Made by a program: the position numbers and the translations under genes | From: Flavobacterium tructae | GTDB taxonomy: Bacteria; Bacteroidota; Bacteroidia; Flavobacteriales; Flavobacteriaceae | Direction: 5' to 3' | Assembly: GCF_002217475.1 (NCBI RefSeq) | Contig: NZ_MUHH01000016.1 | Coordinates: 1 to 64,000, forward strand | Length of the DNA: 64,000 nucleotides | Part shown: one piece after another, positions 1 through 9,023 of the stretch | Numbering within the stretch: the stretch's first letter is position 1 | How the letters are laid out: every line of letters starts with the position of its first letter | Notes under the pieces: model-generated | Databases searched by the model: none | Seen by the model: only the letters and a program-made list of their open reading frames with translations | What the model was told of the DNA's origin: nothing

Positions 1-77
1 CTTTTTGGTACAAAGATTTTTTGCTCATAATTGATTAAATTGAAAAAATAAATAGACGACTATTTTTAAATTTTGCG

Positions 78-85
78 CAAAAGTA
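78..85 (-). promoter_or_regulatory. Bacteroidota -7 promoter box (TACTTTTG)
   Basis: On the minus strand this reads TACTTTTG, an exact match to the TAnnTTTG -7 consensus of Bacteroidota primary promoters. It points out of the window to the left. No convincing -33 TTG was found at the usual spacing. Confidence 0.45.
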
Positions 86-215
86 CCCATTTCAATCGAT
101 TTCGTAAACTGTTTTATGATTTATTTTTGAAATTTGTATAAAAAATAATTTTTCCTAATTACTTAAAAATTGAACTTATGATAATGAAAATGGGAGCTCA
201 TTTGCGAAGAAAAAC

Positions 216-249
216 AAAAAAGTCACCTTATTTCTAAGATGACTTTTTT
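216..249 (-). terminator. rho-independent terminator after htrA
   Basis: A stem of AAAAAAGTCA and TGACTTTTTT, extended by CTTA/TAAG after one mismatch, encloses a four-base loop. Both flanks are A/T runs, so it can work in either direction. It lies about 85 bp past the stop of the protease gene on the minus strand. Confidence 0.7.
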
Positions 250-332
250 AGGAGTTTTCAGTCTCGGCTTTCAGTTTCCAGTGTGAAACAAGCTGTAAAC
301 TGCTACTGAGAACTGCGACCGTAAGGAGAGGT

Positions 333-1733
333 TTAAATAATAATTCTGAGAATTTCACCCGACTTACTGATCATTTCAAGACGCACACTTTGTCCGTCAT
401 TTTTATTGTTTAAAAGTTTAGAAACAGTTTCAATGTTGGTTGCTTTTACATTGTCAATACTTAAGATAATATTGCCTTGAAGCTCATTTTGATATTGCAT
501 TAAGTTTTCGTTAGTGATGCTTCTGATTTTTACACCATAATCAATTTTAAATTTCTTTTTATCTGAGGCATCGATGTTTTCCAGCTCGATTCCTTTAAAT
601 TCAGTGCTGAAAAATTCATTTTTACTTAAGGTTACCGGAACTGTTTTTGTTTTTCCATCTTTAATATAGGTCACTTTTACAACATCATTAGGACGTTTGG
701 TATTAATGTAACCGGACAGATCTGCATAAGTGGCAATGTTCTGGTCGTCAAGTTTTATAATAATATCTCCTTTACCCAATCCTGCTTTTTCGGCTCCGGA
801 GTTTTTAGAAACTTTGCTAATGTAGAAACCTTGTGTTTCGGTAATTCCTAGTTCTTTGGAAGCAGTACTGTTTAATTCACCTCCTTCAACACCCAAAATA
901 CCTCTTTGTACATTTCCGAATTCCATAATGTCTTCGATTATTTTTCGGGCAATATTAGACGGAACAGCAAAAGAGTATCCTACATAAGACCCCGTCATAG
1001 AAGATATCATTGTATTGATACCGATCAACTCACCTCTGGTGTTTACTAATGCACCACCACTATTTCCGGGGTTTACAGCCGCATCTGTCTGAATGAATGA
1101 CTGAATTCCGTTAGTATCCAGATTTCGGGCTTTTGCCGAAACAATTCCGGCAGTAACCGTAGACGTTAAATTATACGGGTTTCCTACTGCCAAAACCCAC
1201 TCTCCGATTTTTACAGAATCAGAATTAGCAAAAGCGGTATAAGGCAATTTTTCATCAGCATTAATTTTCAGTAAAGCGATGTCCATTTTAGAATCGGTGC
1301 CTATTAATTTTGCTTTGTATGATTTTTTATTGTTTAAAGTAATTTCGATTTCTGTAGCATCTTTAATCACGTGATTATTGGTTACAATGTATCCGTCTTC
1401 CGAAATAATAACTCCGGATCCGGTTCCAACTTGCTCCTGCTGTTGTTGACCTCCATAACCGTAGAAAAATTCCATCATAGGATTGCTGACGGTTCTTCGC
1501 GAGACATTTTTTACGTGAACAACAGTGTGAATGGTTTTGTCTGCGGCCGCTGTAAAATCAACCGTTTCAGCAGATAGTGCTACGTTTTTTCCAAATGAGT
1601 TGGGGGCAAGAGTAACAACAGAATTTCCTCTTCCAAAAAAAGAATTGCTGCTTTCAAATAATAATTTGTAAGCACCAAGGGTAGTTGCACCGCTAAGCAG
1701 TGAAACTAAAAATAAGGTTGAAAATCTTTTCAT
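333..1733 (-). CDS. degP: HtrA/DegP-like periplasmic serine protease, Do family
   Basis: Trypsin-like protease with PDZ domains that degrades or refolds damaged envelope proteins. Counting from the ATG at 1733, residues 1-25 form a signal peptide or anchor. The catalytic triad is visible: His about 121 (NNHVI), Asp about 151 (KMDIALL) and Ser about 225 (NPGNSGGAL). The protease domain spans about 85-265. A first PDZ domain follows at about 270-370 and a second, weaker one at the C terminus. A Gln-rich stretch precedes the GTGSG entry to the protease fold, as in the regulatory LA loop of the family. A longer frame reaches 1778, but the downstream ATG gives the proper signal sequence. Monocistronic, ending at a clear hairpin. 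Confidence 0.93.
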   Translation of the reverse strand: MKRFSTLFLVSLLSGATTLGAYKLLFESSNSFFGRGNSVVTLAPNSFGKNVALSAETVDFTAAADKTIHTVVHVKNVSRRTVSNPMMEFFYGYGGQQQQEQVGTGSGVIISEDGYIVTNNHVIKDATEIEITLNNKKSYKAKLIGTDSKMDIALLKINADEKLPYTAFANSDSVKIGEWVLAVGNPYNLTSTVTAGIVSAKARNLDTNGIQSFIQTDAAVNPGNSGGALVNTRGELIGINTMISSMTGSYVGYSFAVPSNIARKIIEDIMEFGNVQRGILGVEGGELNSTASKELGITETQGFYISKVSKNSGAEKAGLGKGDIIIKLDDQNIATYADLSGYINTKRPNDVVKVTYIKDGKTKTVPVTLSKNEFFSTEFKGIELENIDASDKKKFKIDYGVKIRSITNENLMQYQNELQGNIILSIDNVKATNIETVSKLLNNKNDGQSVRLEMISKSGEILRIII

Positions 1734-1845
1734 ATTACAGTTTATATTATTGGTTATTTTAACGTAAAAATACTTCAAAAAATTATCTGAGAAAATGGTT
1801 TAACGCTCTTTAACAATGATTAACATTTCATTAATTATTTGTTCG

Positions 1846-1853
1846 TACTTTTG
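1846..1853 (+). promoter_or_regulatory. -7 promoter box upstream of dapF
   Basis: TACTTTTG matches the TAnnTTTG consensus exactly. It overlaps a possible upstream GTG start at 1853, so that GTG would not be transcribed. This supports the ATG at 1874 as the dapF start. Confidence 0.6.
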
Positions 1854-1873
1854 TGTCAGTTAATGTAAAAAAA

Positions 1874-2656
1874 ATGCAAATAGAATTTTATAAATATCAG
1901 GGTACCGGGAACGATTTTGTTATGATTGACAACCGTTCAGAGTTCTTTCCAAAAGACAATATTAAATTGATTGAACGCCTGTGCGACAGACGTTTCGGGA
2001 TAGGTGCCGACGGACTTATCTTACTCGAAAATGATACGGAAACTGACTTCAGAATGGTCTATTATAATTCAGACGGAAACCAAAGTTCGATGTGCGGAAA
2101 TGGTGGTCGTTGTCTGGTAGCTTTTGCCAATCAGTTGGGGGTTATTGACGACAAAACTACCTTTATTGCAACAGATGGATTGCATCATGCTTCGGTGGGA
2201 GAGGATGCTATTATTTCCTTGCAAATGATTGATGTGGATGAAGTAAAAAAATACGATTCTTATACGTTCTTAAATACGGGTTCACCACATCATGTGCAGC
2301 TTGTAGAGGATTTAGAACATTATAATGTGAAAGAAAATGGTGCCGCAATTCGTTATGGCGAATTATATGGTGAAAAAGGAAGTAACGTTAATTTTGTAAA
2401 AAAAGTAAACGATAGTACCTTTTCATTGCGTACTTATGAAAGGGGTGTTGAAGATGAAACTTTGGCTTGCGGAACCGGAGCAACGGCAGTGGCAATTGCA
2501 ATGAATGCTATTGGTTTAACAGATAAAACGTCAATTCATCTGAATGTTGAAGGCGGAAAATTGGTGGTTTCTTTTGAGAAGTCAGACGAACACTTTACCA
2601 ATGTTTTTTTAACCGGGCCAGCCAAATTCGTTTTCAAAGGAACGATCGAAATTTAA
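1874..2656 (+). CDS. dapF: diaminopimelate epimerase
   Basis: Interconverts LL- and meso-diaminopimelate for lysine and peptidoglycan synthesis in the cytoplasm. The N terminus (FYKYQGTGNDFVMIDNR) is diagnostic. The two catalytic cysteines are visible in MCGNGGRC and ACGTGATA. At about 260 residues the length is normal. The frame extends upstream to a GTG at 1853, but a -7 promoter box overlaps that codon and the ATG at 1874 fits the family start. It is the first gene of a probable four-gene operon with an acetyltransferase (39 bp on), mltG and a DUF2279 protein, so half of the group serves cell-wall synthesis. Confidence 0.96.
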   Translation: MQIEFYKYQGTGNDFVMIDNRSEFFPKDNIKLIERLCDRRFGIGADGLILLENDTETDFRMVYYNSDGNQSSMCGNGGRCLVAFANQLGVIDDKTTFIATDGLHHASVGEDAIISLQMIDVDEVKKYDSYTFLNTGSPHHVQLVEDLEHYNVKENGAAIRYGELYGEKGSNVNFVKKVNDSTFSLRTYERGVEDETLACGTGATAVAIAMNAIGLTDKTSIHLNVEGGKLVVSFEKSDEHFTNVFLTGPAKFVFKGTIEI

Positions 2657-2695
2657 TTAGTCTCAAACGATCCAAAATCAGCAATCTAAAATCAA

Positions 2696-3229
2696 ATGAT
2701 AACACTCAAAGGCGATTCAATTTATCTGCGGGCACTGGAACCTGACGATCTGGAGTTTGTATATGCTATGGAGAATGATGAGCGCATTTGGGAAGTCAGT
2801 AATACCCAGACGCCTTACAGCAGGTTTTTGATCCGCCAGTATCTCGAAAATGCACAGCAGGATATTTATGAGGCCAAGCAATTGCGTTTGGCGATCTGTC
2901 AGGATCAGGACTTTCCGGCGATCGGATTAATTGATTTGTTTGAATTTGATCCGAAAAATAACAGAGCAGGGATTGGGATAGTCATTCAAAAGGATGAAAA
3001 CAGAAATCAAAAAGTTGGATCTGAGGCATTAGGGCTTTTAATTAAGTATGCATTTCACCATTTAAGTTTGCACCAATTATATGCAAATATTGCTATGGGA
3101 AATGCAGCAAGTGTAGCTCTTTTTACTAAATTTGGCTTTGAGAAAATAGGAATTAAGAAGGACTGGGTTTTGCTCCATAACAAATATCAGGATGAAGCAA
3201 TGTTTCAGTTAATTAATAAACACATTTAA
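2696..3229 (+). CDS. GNAT-family N-acetyltransferase (RimJ/RimL or SpeG type)
   Basis: Acetyl-CoA-dependent transferase of about 177 residues. The N-terminal block with YLRALEPDDLEFVY and the central strand are typical of the RimJ/RimL/SpeG branch. The acetyl-CoA pyrophosphate-binding turn is seen as RNQKVGSEALG, and the C-terminal NAASVALFTKFGFEKIG block closes the fold. The substrate (protein N terminus, polyamine or small molecule) cannot be read from sequence. It lies 39 bp after dapF and 10 bp before mltG, so it is probably co-transcribed with cell-wall genes; whether its role is related is unknown. Confidence 0.85.
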   Translation: MITLKGDSIYLRALEPDDLEFVYAMENDERIWEVSNTQTPYSRFLIRQYLENAQQDIYEAKQLRLAICQDQDFPAIGLIDLFEFDPKNNRAGIGIVIQKDENRNQKVGSEALGLLIKYAFHHLSLHQLYANIAMGNAASVALFTKFGFEKIGIKKDWVLLHNKYQDEAMFQLINKHI

Positions 3230-3239
3230 ATTTAAAACT

Positions 3240-4280
3240 TTGAGCATAAAAAAAATCATCACGTTAACTGCTGTTGCCGTAATTTCAGTTTTATTGGTTT
3301 ACGGATTTATTTTAATTAGTAAAATCTTCAGTGCCAATACCAAATTCGAGGAGAAAGAATTGTACGTGTATGTTCCAACTGGAGCAAAGTATACCGATGT
3401 GAAGAAAATATTGGAGCCCTATATCAAGAATTTTGAAGATTTTGAAATGGTGGCTAACAAAAGAAGTTATCCTGAAAATGTAAAGTCAGGTCGTTTTTTG
3501 CTTAAAAAAGACATGAACAATATAGATTTGGTTCGTGCTATGCGTTCTAATGTTCCGGTAAAATTAGCTTTTAATAATCAGGAGAGATTGGAAAATTTTG
3601 CAGGAAGAGTAGGTTCTGAAATCGAAGCGGACAGTTTATCGCTATTGAAAGCCTTTAGAGATCCGGAATTTTTAGCTGCAAATGGTTTTAATGAAGAGAA
3701 CGTTTTTGCTATGTTTATTCCGAATACTTATGAAATCTACTGGAATACTTCAGCAGAGAAGTTTCGTGATAAAATGATCAAAGAATATCACAATTTTTGG
3801 ACTGCAGAGAGAATCGAAAAGGCAAAAAAGCAAGGATTAACTCCGGTTCAGGTTACTATTTTAGCATCCATCGTTCATAAAGAGTCCGTAAAGAAAGATG
3901 AAAGACCTCGTATTGCAGGTGTTTATTTGAACCGTTTACGTTTAGAAATGCCATTACAGGCTGATCCAACGGTAATTTACGCTTTAAAACTTAGAGACAA
4001 TAATTTCGATCAGGTAATTAAAAGAGTTTTTTACAACGACTTGATTATGAAATCGCCTTACAACACTTACGTGAATATTGGACTTCCCCCGGGACCAATT
4101 GCAATGCCTGATATTACAGCCCTTGAAGCTGTTTTAAACCCGGAGAAAAACGATTATATTTATTTTTGTGCAAGCGTTGAACGTTTCGGATACCATGAAT
4201 TCGCTGCTACTTTGGCAGAACACAATGTAAATGCAAAAAAATATTCAGACTGGATTGCTAGTCAGGGCGTAACAAGATAG
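3240..4280 (+). CDS. mltG: endolytic murein transglycosylase MltG
   Basis: YceG-like inner-membrane lytic transglycosylase thought to end nascent glycan strands. A single N-terminal membrane segment lies at about residues 5-25. The catalytic-site block ASIVHKES followed by DERPRIAGVYLNRLRL and QADPTVIYAL is characteristic, with the Glu in HKES as the expected catalytic acid. The E. coli form reads VEKET here, so the first Glu of that pair is His. At 346 residues the length is normal. The gene starts with TTG at 3240 only 10 bp after the acetyltransferase, and its stop is 2 bp before the next gene. Confidence 0.95.
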   Translation: MSIKKIITLTAVAVISVLLVYGFILISKIFSANTKFEEKELYVYVPTGAKYTDVKKILEPYIKNFEDFEMVANKRSYPENVKSGRFLLKKDMNNIDLVRAMRSNVPVKLAFNNQERLENFAGRVGSEIEADSLSLLKAFRDPEFLAANGFNEENVFAMFIPNTYEIYWNTSAEKFRDKMIKEYHNFWTAERIEKAKKQGLTPVQVTILASIVHKESVKKDERPRIAGVYLNRLRLEMPLQADPTVIYALKLRDNNFDQVIKRVFYNDLIMKSPYNTYVNIGLPPGPIAMPDITALEAVLNPEKNDYIYFCASVERFGYHEFAATLAEHNVNAKKYSDWIASQGVTR

Positions 4281-4282
4281 TT

Positions 4283-5203
4283 TTGAATTTTAAAAGCATA
4301 TTTTTTTTATCGGTTTTAGGGTTTTGGAGTGTTTTTTCAGTGAACGCTCAAAGCAGGGTTGAAAATTTTTTAACGCCTTCGGATACTTTAAATAAAAAAA
4401 GACAAAATACAGTCATATTTACCGAAGCTACTCTGGCTTCGGTAACTTTGCTGGGTTTGAATCAGCTTTGGTATGCTGATTATCCCCGCTCTAATTTCCA
4501 TTTTATAAATGATAATAACGAATGGCTTCAGATGGATAAGGTGGGGCATATGTATTCGGCTTATCATTTAGGAAGATTTGGTGCTGAAATGATGAAATGG
4601 AGTGGTGCTGATCAAAAAAAGCAATTAATTTATGGTGCAGGTTTTGGCTTTGCCTTTCTGACGGCTGTCGAAGTATTGGATGGATTTTCATCAGAATGGG
4701 GCGCTTCTTCAGGAGATGTTATTGCTAATGCCACCGGTACTGCCTTATATGTTTCTCAGGAATTACTTTGGAAAGAACAGCGTATTGTTCCAAAATTCTC
4801 TTTTCATACTACACAGTATGCGAATTTAAGACCTAAAGTATTGGGAAGTTCGTTAAATGAACAGCTTTTAAAAGATTATAATGGGCAAACCTATTGGCTC
4901 TCCGTAAATCTTCATTCTTTCGCAAAAGAGAGTAAAATTCCAAAGTGGTTAAATGTAGCCTTTGGGTATGGAGCTGAAGGAATGTTAACCGGGAATTTAC
5001 AAAATGATAATCCTGATTTCACACAAAACCCGAAAAGATTTCGTCAGATTTATCTTAGTTTTGACGTGAATTTGACGAAAATTGAAACAAAATCACATTT
5101 TTTAAAGACTATTTTTTCCGTTTTTAACACAATAAAAATTCCGGCGCCAACTCTCGAATACTCCGCCAATAAAGGGCTTAAAGCGCATGCCTTCTATTTT
5201 TAG
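4283..5203 (+). CDS. DUF2279 family exported protein
   Basis: Exported protein of unknown function. An N-terminal signal peptide runs to about residue 23 (VFSVNAQ-S). The central block around residues 83-155, with MDKVGHMYSAYHLGRF and later EVLDGFSSEWGASSGDVIANATG, matches the DUF2279/YfiM family of predicted envelope proteins. The C-terminal half is rich in alternating hydrophobic strands, suggesting an envelope location. Translation starts at TTG only 2 bp after the mltG stop, implying translational coupling. Co-location with dapF and mltG hints at a cell-envelope role, which is inference only. Confidence 0.8.
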   Translation: MNFKSIFFLSVLGFWSVFSVNAQSRVENFLTPSDTLNKKRQNTVIFTEATLASVTLLGLNQLWYADYPRSNFHFINDNNEWLQMDKVGHMYSAYHLGRFGAEMMKWSGADQKKQLIYGAGFGFAFLTAVEVLDGFSSEWGASSGDVIANATGTALYVSQELLWKEQRIVPKFSFHTTQYANLRPKVLGSSLNEQLLKDYNGQTYWLSVNLHSFAKESKIPKWLNVAFGYGAEGMLTGNLQNDNPDFTQNPKRFRQIYLSFDVNLTKIETKSHFLKTIFSVFNTIKIPAPTLEYSANKGLKAHAFYF

Positions 5204-5245
5204 AAAACATTAACTTGTTGATTATCAGTATAATTTGTTTTTTAT

Positions 5246-5253
5246 TACCTTTG
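5246..5253 (+). promoter_or_regulatory. -7 promoter box (TACCTTTG)
   Basis: Exact TAnnTTTG match followed by C, located 49 bp upstream of the ATG at 5303. It gives the lysozyme-like gene its own promoter, separate from the dapF operon. Confidence 0.6.
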
Positions 5254-5302
5254 CACCGTAGAAATTTCAAAAAGGTGACAGCGTTTTGAAGAAAAACAAT
5301 TT

Positions 5303-5950
5303 ATGATAAAGAAGTGGTATTTTTATGCGAGTTTGATCGTTATTATTACATTTTTGACTTTGGGTTTTAAACCCTTTAATCTGGAAACCAAACCGTGGTT
5401 TCTAATAGAAAAAACAGATGGATCTGAATACGTATTTCCATCACAGGAAGAGGATGACTATCCCACCTTACACAAATTAAACACCCCATTTACCGGAAAA
5501 CGCCTTATTGGATTCAAAGAAGCTGTAGCTTTTAAGGAATCTCAAGGGAAATATCGTTTGGTAAATTCGTTAGGTTATATGGGGAAATATCAATTTGGGA
5601 CTCAGGCACTGAGAGCTATTGGTGTTCAAAACAACAAAGCCTTTTTAAAAGACCCTGCCTTACAGGAAAAAGCATTTCTGGTGTTATTGTCTAAAAACAA
5701 ATGGATTTTACGCAATGAGATCGAAAAGTATGAAGGGAAAATTATTAACGGTATTGAAATTACAGAGTCTGGTATTTTGGCTGCTGCTCATCTTGGTGGT
5801 GCAGGTTCAGTTAAAAACTTTTTTAAGAACAAAGGAGGCCAACACTTTAGAGATGCCTACGGAACTTCTTTAAAAAGTTACCTTAAAGCCTTTGGCGGTT
5901 ATGATCTTTCGTTTATTGAAGCGGATAGTAACGCTACAATACACCATTAA
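5303..5950 (+). CDS. lysozyme-like/lytic transglycosylase-fold exported protein
   Basis: Predicted envelope protein of 215 residues with an N-terminal membrane segment or signal at about 5-24. The central part (about residues 70-115) reads FKEAVAFKESQGKYRLVNS then GYMGKYQFG, which looks like the catalytic Glu and glycan-binding loop of the lysozyme / SLT fold. The later AAHLGGAGSVKNFF segment also fits lytic enzymes that bind peptidoglycan. It has its own -7 promoter and ends at a strong terminator. I read it as a peptidoglycan-cleaving or -binding protein; exact substrate and activity are unproven. Confidence 0.7.
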   Translation: MIKKWYFYASLIVIITFLTLGFKPFNLETKPWFLIEKTDGSEYVFPSQEEDDYPTLHKLNTPFTGKRLIGFKEAVAFKESQGKYRLVNSLGYMGKYQFGTQALRAIGVQNNKAFLKDPALQEKAFLVLLSKNKWILRNEIEKYEGKIINGIEITESGILAAAHLGGAGSVKNFFKNKGGQHFRDAYGTSLKSYLKAFGGYDLSFIEADSNATIHH

Positions 5951-5971
5951 TAAAGTGTAAGCTTTATAAAG

Positions 5972-6000
5972 AAAACCTGCTGTAAAAAGCAGGTTTTTTT
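5972..6000 (+). terminator. rho-independent terminator
   Basis: Perfect 10-bp stem AAAACCTGCT / AGCAGGTTTT with a six-base loop, followed by a run of T. It lies 22 bp after the stop of the lysozyme-like gene. Confidence 0.85.
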
Positions 6001-6059
6001 ATGGCTGGTTTTAATTAGTAACGGTTATTGAGATTTTAAGATTTGAATTGCCCCTTGTG

Positions 6060-6184
6060 TGTCATTTCGACGAAGGAGAAATCACAAACGTAGCTCGACA
6101 AAGATTGGTAACTTGTTTGCAGAGTTTCTTTATGGAGTTTCTTTGTAGAATGGTTCGTGTGATTTCTCCTTCGTCGAAATGACA
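6060..6184. repeat. 125-bp element with perfect 27-bp terminal inverted repeats
   Basis: Arms at 6060-6086 and 6158-6184 are exact reverse complements (27/27) around a 71-bp centre. Each arm contains the core TTTCGACGAAGGAGAAATC or its complement. No transposase or supported gene lies inside. It sits in the intergenic space between two convergent genes, between their terminators. The size and perfect arms suggest a MITE-like or REP-like dispersed element; only one copy is in this window. Confidence 0.8.
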
Positions 6185-6259
6185 ATAGGAGTCTGATAAT
6201 AGGAGTCCAACAATAGGGGGCTGATAAAGATTGAAGGGTTTTTTGTTGATGGGAGAATG

Positions 6260-6292
6260 CAAAATAAAAAAAGAGAGGCAATTGCCTCTCTT
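6260..6292 (-). terminator. rho-independent terminator of the methylmalonyl-CoA mutase operon
   Basis: A perfect 22-bp palindrome at 6271-6292 (half-site AAGAGAGGCAA) is followed, in the minus direction, by a run of seven T. It is 16 bp downstream of the mutB stop. Confidence 0.85.
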
Positions 6293-6308
6293 ATAATGAA
6301 TTTATCTT

Positions 6309-8447
6309 CTAATCAATTAAAATTTCTAAGATTTTAATGGCCGCTTCACTAATTTTTGTTCCGGGACCAAATACTGCAACTGCTCCGGCATCAAAAAGAA
6401 ATTGGTAATCCTGAGCAGGAATTACTCCTCCTACAATGACCATAATATCTTCGCGTCCGTGTTTTTTAAGTTCTTCAATCACCTGAGGGACTAAAGTTTT
6501 ATGTCCGGCAGCCAGTGATGAAACTCCTAAGATGTGAACGTCATTTTCAACCGCTTGTTTGGCAGCTTCGGCAGGAGTCTGGAAGAGCGGACCTATGTCT
6601 ACGTCGAAACCTACATCGGCATAACCCGTCGCAACTACTTTTGCACCTCGGTCATGTCCGTCTTGTCCCATTTTAGCAATCATAATTCTGGGACGTCTTC
6701 CTTCTTGTTTGGCAAAGGCATCCGCTAATTGTTTTGCCTTTTCAAAATTCTCGTCATTTTTTATTGCTGCACTATACACACCGCTAAAGGATTTAATTTG
6801 TGCTTTGAACCTGCCGAATACACTTTCAAGGGCATCGCTAATCTCTCCTAAAGTCGCTCTGTTTCGGGCTGCTTCAATTGCGATTGCAAGTAAGTTACCT
6901 TCTCCGGTCTTTGCACAATGAATTAATTTTTCGAGTGATTGATTTACTTTTTCAGTATCTCTGGTTTCTTTAATTTTTTGAAGTTGATCTACCTGCTGCT
7001 TGCGAACCATTTGGTTGTCAACATCCAGAATGTGTAGAGGATCTTCTTTTTCTAATCGATATTGATTTACACCAACAATTATATCTTGTCCACTGTCTAT
7101 TCTGGCCTGTTTTCTTGCCGCAGCTTCTTCGATTCTTAATTTTGGAATTCCCGCTTCAATAGCTTTTGTCATCCCGCCTAATTCTTCGACTTCTTCGATA
7201 AGTTTCCAGGTACTTTTGAGAATTTCATCCGTTAAGCTTTCCACATAATAACTTCCTCCCCAAGGATCAACGGTTTTAGTGATTTTAGTTTCTTCCTGTA
7301 GAAAAATCTGCGTATTACGCGCAATTCTTGCCGAGAAGTCAGTAGGCAAAGCAATAGCCTCGTCTAATGCGTTTGTGTGCAAGGACTGTGTTCCTCCAAA
7401 AGCAGCTGCCGTGGCTTCGATACAGGTTCTGGCGACATTATTAAACGGATCTTGTTCAGTTAAACTCCATCCACTAGTCTGACAATGGGTTCTCAGCGCC
7501 AAAGATTTATCACTTTTAGGATTGAATTGTTGTACCAGTTTTGCCCAGATCATTCGACCTGCTCTCATTTTGGCAATTTCCATAAAATGATTCATTCCGA
7601 TAGCCCAAAAGAAAGACAATCGGGGCGCAAAGTCATCAATACTCATTCCGGTAGAGAGACCGGTTCTAATGTATTCCAGACCGTCAGCTAAGGTATACGC
7701 CAGTTCAATATCGGCAGTAGCACCCGCTTCCTGCATGTGGTATCCCGAAATTGAAATAGAGTTGAATTTGGGCATTTTTTGACTCGTAAATTCGAAGATA
7801 TCAGCAATGATCTTCATCGAAGGAGTCGGAGGGTAAATATATGTATTACGCACCATGAACTCTTTCAGAATATCGTTTTGAATGGTTCCGGATAATTTTC
7901 CAATCGGCACGCCTTGTTCTTCTGCCGCAACGATATAAAAAGCCATAATAGGTAAAACGGCTCCATTCATAGTCATTGAAACCGACATTTCATCAAGTGG
8001 AATCTGATCGAATAGTATTTTCATGTCTTCGACAGAATCGATGGCTACCCCGGCTTTTCCAACATCACCAACTACTCTTTCATGATCGGAATCGTAACCA
8101 CGATGGGTAGGTAAATCGAAGGCAATCGAAAGACCTTTTTGTCCGGCAGCCAAATTTCTTCTGTAAAAAGCATTACTCTCTTCAGCGGTCGAAAATCCTG
8201 CATATTGACGAATCGTCCACGGACGTCTTACATACATGGTAGCGTAAGGTCCGCGCAAGTTGGGTGCAAACCCGGCTCCAAAATCAAGAAATTCTAGATC
8301 TTCAAGATCCTTTTCAGAGTATCTTTTTTTGAGCTCAATTCCTTCGGCCGTGGTGAAGTTATGCGTTACGGGTTCTGAGTTATGTGCCAGTTGGTCTAAC
8401 TTTTCACGGTTAACATCTAACTTAATATGTGTAAGGTCTTTTCTCAA
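6309..8447 (-). CDS. mutB: methylmalonyl-CoA mutase, large (catalytic) subunit
   Basis: Adenosylcobalamin-dependent isomerase that interconverts methylmalonyl-CoA and succinyl-CoA in propionate and odd-chain/branched-chain catabolism. The 712 residues are normal for the alpha subunit. The N-terminal barrel carries [21 protein letters not shown] and the substrate segment typical of the family. The C-terminal B12 domain has the base-off motif DGHDRG with the ligand His at about 598, then the GGVIP and GPGT cobalamin-binding loops. The small subunit is upstream, separated by a toxin-antitoxin pair; the toxin stop is only 15 bp before this start. The operon ends at a clear terminator. Confidence 0.97.
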   Translation of the reverse strand: MRKDLTHIKLDVNREKLDQLAHNSEPVTHNFTTAEGIELKKRYSEKDLEDLEFLDFGAGFAPNLRGPYATMYVRRPWTIRQYAGFSTAEESNAFYRRNLAAGQKGLSIAFDLPTHRGYDSDHERVVGDVGKAGVAIDSVEDMKILFDQIPLDEMSVSMTMNGAVLPIMAFYIVAAEEQGVPIGKLSGTIQNDILKEFMVRNTYIYPPTPSMKIIADIFEFTSQKMPKFNSISISGYHMQEAGATADIELAYTLADGLEYIRTGLSTGMSIDDFAPRLSFFWAIGMNHFMEIAKMRAGRMIWAKLVQQFNPKSDKSLALRTHCQTSGWSLTEQDPFNNVARTCIEATAAAFGGTQSLHTNALDEAIALPTDFSARIARNTQIFLQEETKITKTVDPWGGSYYVESLTDEILKSTWKLIEEVEELGGMTKAIEAGIPKLRIEEAAARKQARIDSGQDIIVGVNQYRLEKEDPLHILDVDNQMVRKQQVDQLQKIKETRDTEKVNQSLEKLIHCAKTGEGNLLAIAIEAARNRATLGEISDALESVFGRFKAQIKSFSGVYSAAIKNDENFEKAKQLADAFAKQEGRRPRIMIAKMGQDGHDRGAKVVATGYADVGFDVDIGPLFQTPAEAAKQAVENDVHILGVSSLAAGHKTLVPQVIEELKKHGREDIMVIVGGVIPAQDYQFLFDAGAVAVFGPGTKISEAAIKILEILID

Positions 8448-8462
8448 TTGTAAAAATGTTAT

Positions 8463-8753
8463 TTAGAATAAGTTTAATTCACTATCTCTCGATGTGTGAA
8501 AAATAGATTTAATTACGATGCTGTTTTTATAAATAGAATAATGTATTGCGTATGGAAACGTTTTTAAAAAGATGATTCGAATATTGTCATATCTAATCTG
8601 AAAAGATAATGGGTTGCTTTTAAGGATTGAGATACTTTTTTTAAAGGAATCATTGAATTTGTTACCTAATTTTGGATGTATATTTTTATAATAAAGCAAG
8701 GAATTTTTATAATCTGCTTTTGCTTCTTCAATAATGACTACTTTATAAATCAT
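8463..8753 (-). CDS. RelE/ParE-superfamily toxin
   Basis: Small basic protein of 96 residues with the compact alpha-beta pattern of ParE/RelE toxins: an N-terminal strand, a helical hairpin (EEAKADYKNSLLYYKNIHPKLGNKF), a central strand (FQIRYDNIRIIFLKTFPYAIHYSI) and a terminal strand ending in HTSRD. ParE relatives inhibit gyrase and RelE relatives cleave mRNA; which applies here is not clear. Its start overlaps the end of the preceding antitoxin by 11 bp, the usual arrangement of a type II pair. The pair is embedded between mutA and mutB in the same orientation, so expression from the same operon is likely. Confidence 0.85.
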   Translation of the reverse strand: MIYKVVIIEEAKADYKNSLLYYKNIHPKLGNKFNDSFKKSISILKSNPLSFQIRYDNIRIIFLKTFPYAIHYSIYKNSIVIKSIFHTSRDSELNLF

Positions 8754-8979
8754 TTTCGATTTCTTTTAAAAAATCATCAATGTCAGAGACATTATCAGGA
8801 TTTTTTAAATAGTTTTCAGTTCTTTCCCTAACCTGATCAATTTGCCATTGTGGAATTTTATAGTCATCATGCTGTACCGGTAAAATAATTACTTCAACTT
8901 CATTTGCTACAAAATCGTCCGGCAGAATTATGGTTACAGAATGATTTTTAACTGATAGTATTTGTCTGATCGCTTCCAT
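8743..8979 (-). CDS. antitoxin of the ParE/RelE-type pair
   Basis: Acidic protein of 78 residues directly upstream of, and overlapping by 11 bp, the toxin gene. Residues 1-35 contain a short strand-rich region (HSVTIILPDDFVANEVEVIILPV) that could form a swapped DNA-binding dimer. The C-terminal half is acidic and helical (about residues 45-78), as expected for the toxin-wrapping tail. I do not recognise a named antitoxin family, so the call rests on size, charge and gene arrangement. It starts 44 bp after the mutA stop. Type II antitoxins usually repress their own promoter, but no separate promoter was found. Confidence 0.7.
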   Translation of the reverse strand: MEAIRQILSVKNHSVTIILPDDFVANEVEVIILPVQHDDYKIPQWQIDQVRERTENYLKNPDNVSDIDDFLKEIENDL

Positions 8980-9023
8980 AATTATTTTGATTTATACTCA
9001 AATATAGTTATTTGAAATTAATT

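Larger units (their letters stand above)
1..332. other. AT-rich intergenic region at left edge
   Basis: No coding region is supported here. It holds a minus-strand promoter-like -7 box at 78-85 that would serve a gene beyond the left edge, a hairpin at 216-249, and between about 256 and 325 a run of CAGT / ACTG words in opposite orientations that resembles word-like intergenic repeats elsewhere in this window. Confidence 0.6.

Noticed and set aside
6060..6184. Insertion sequence
   Set aside because: No transposase gene and only 125 bp; best described as a non-autonomous or dispersed element.
6036..6281. Small minus-strand genes across the 125-bp inverted-repeat element
   Set aside because: Two overlapping frames run through the palindromic arms and a terminator; composition is unlike neighbouring proteins, and no start signal is seen.
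8463..8979. Remnant of a mobile island between mutA and mutB
   Set aside because: Only the two small genes are present; no integrase, direct repeats or change in base composition was seen.
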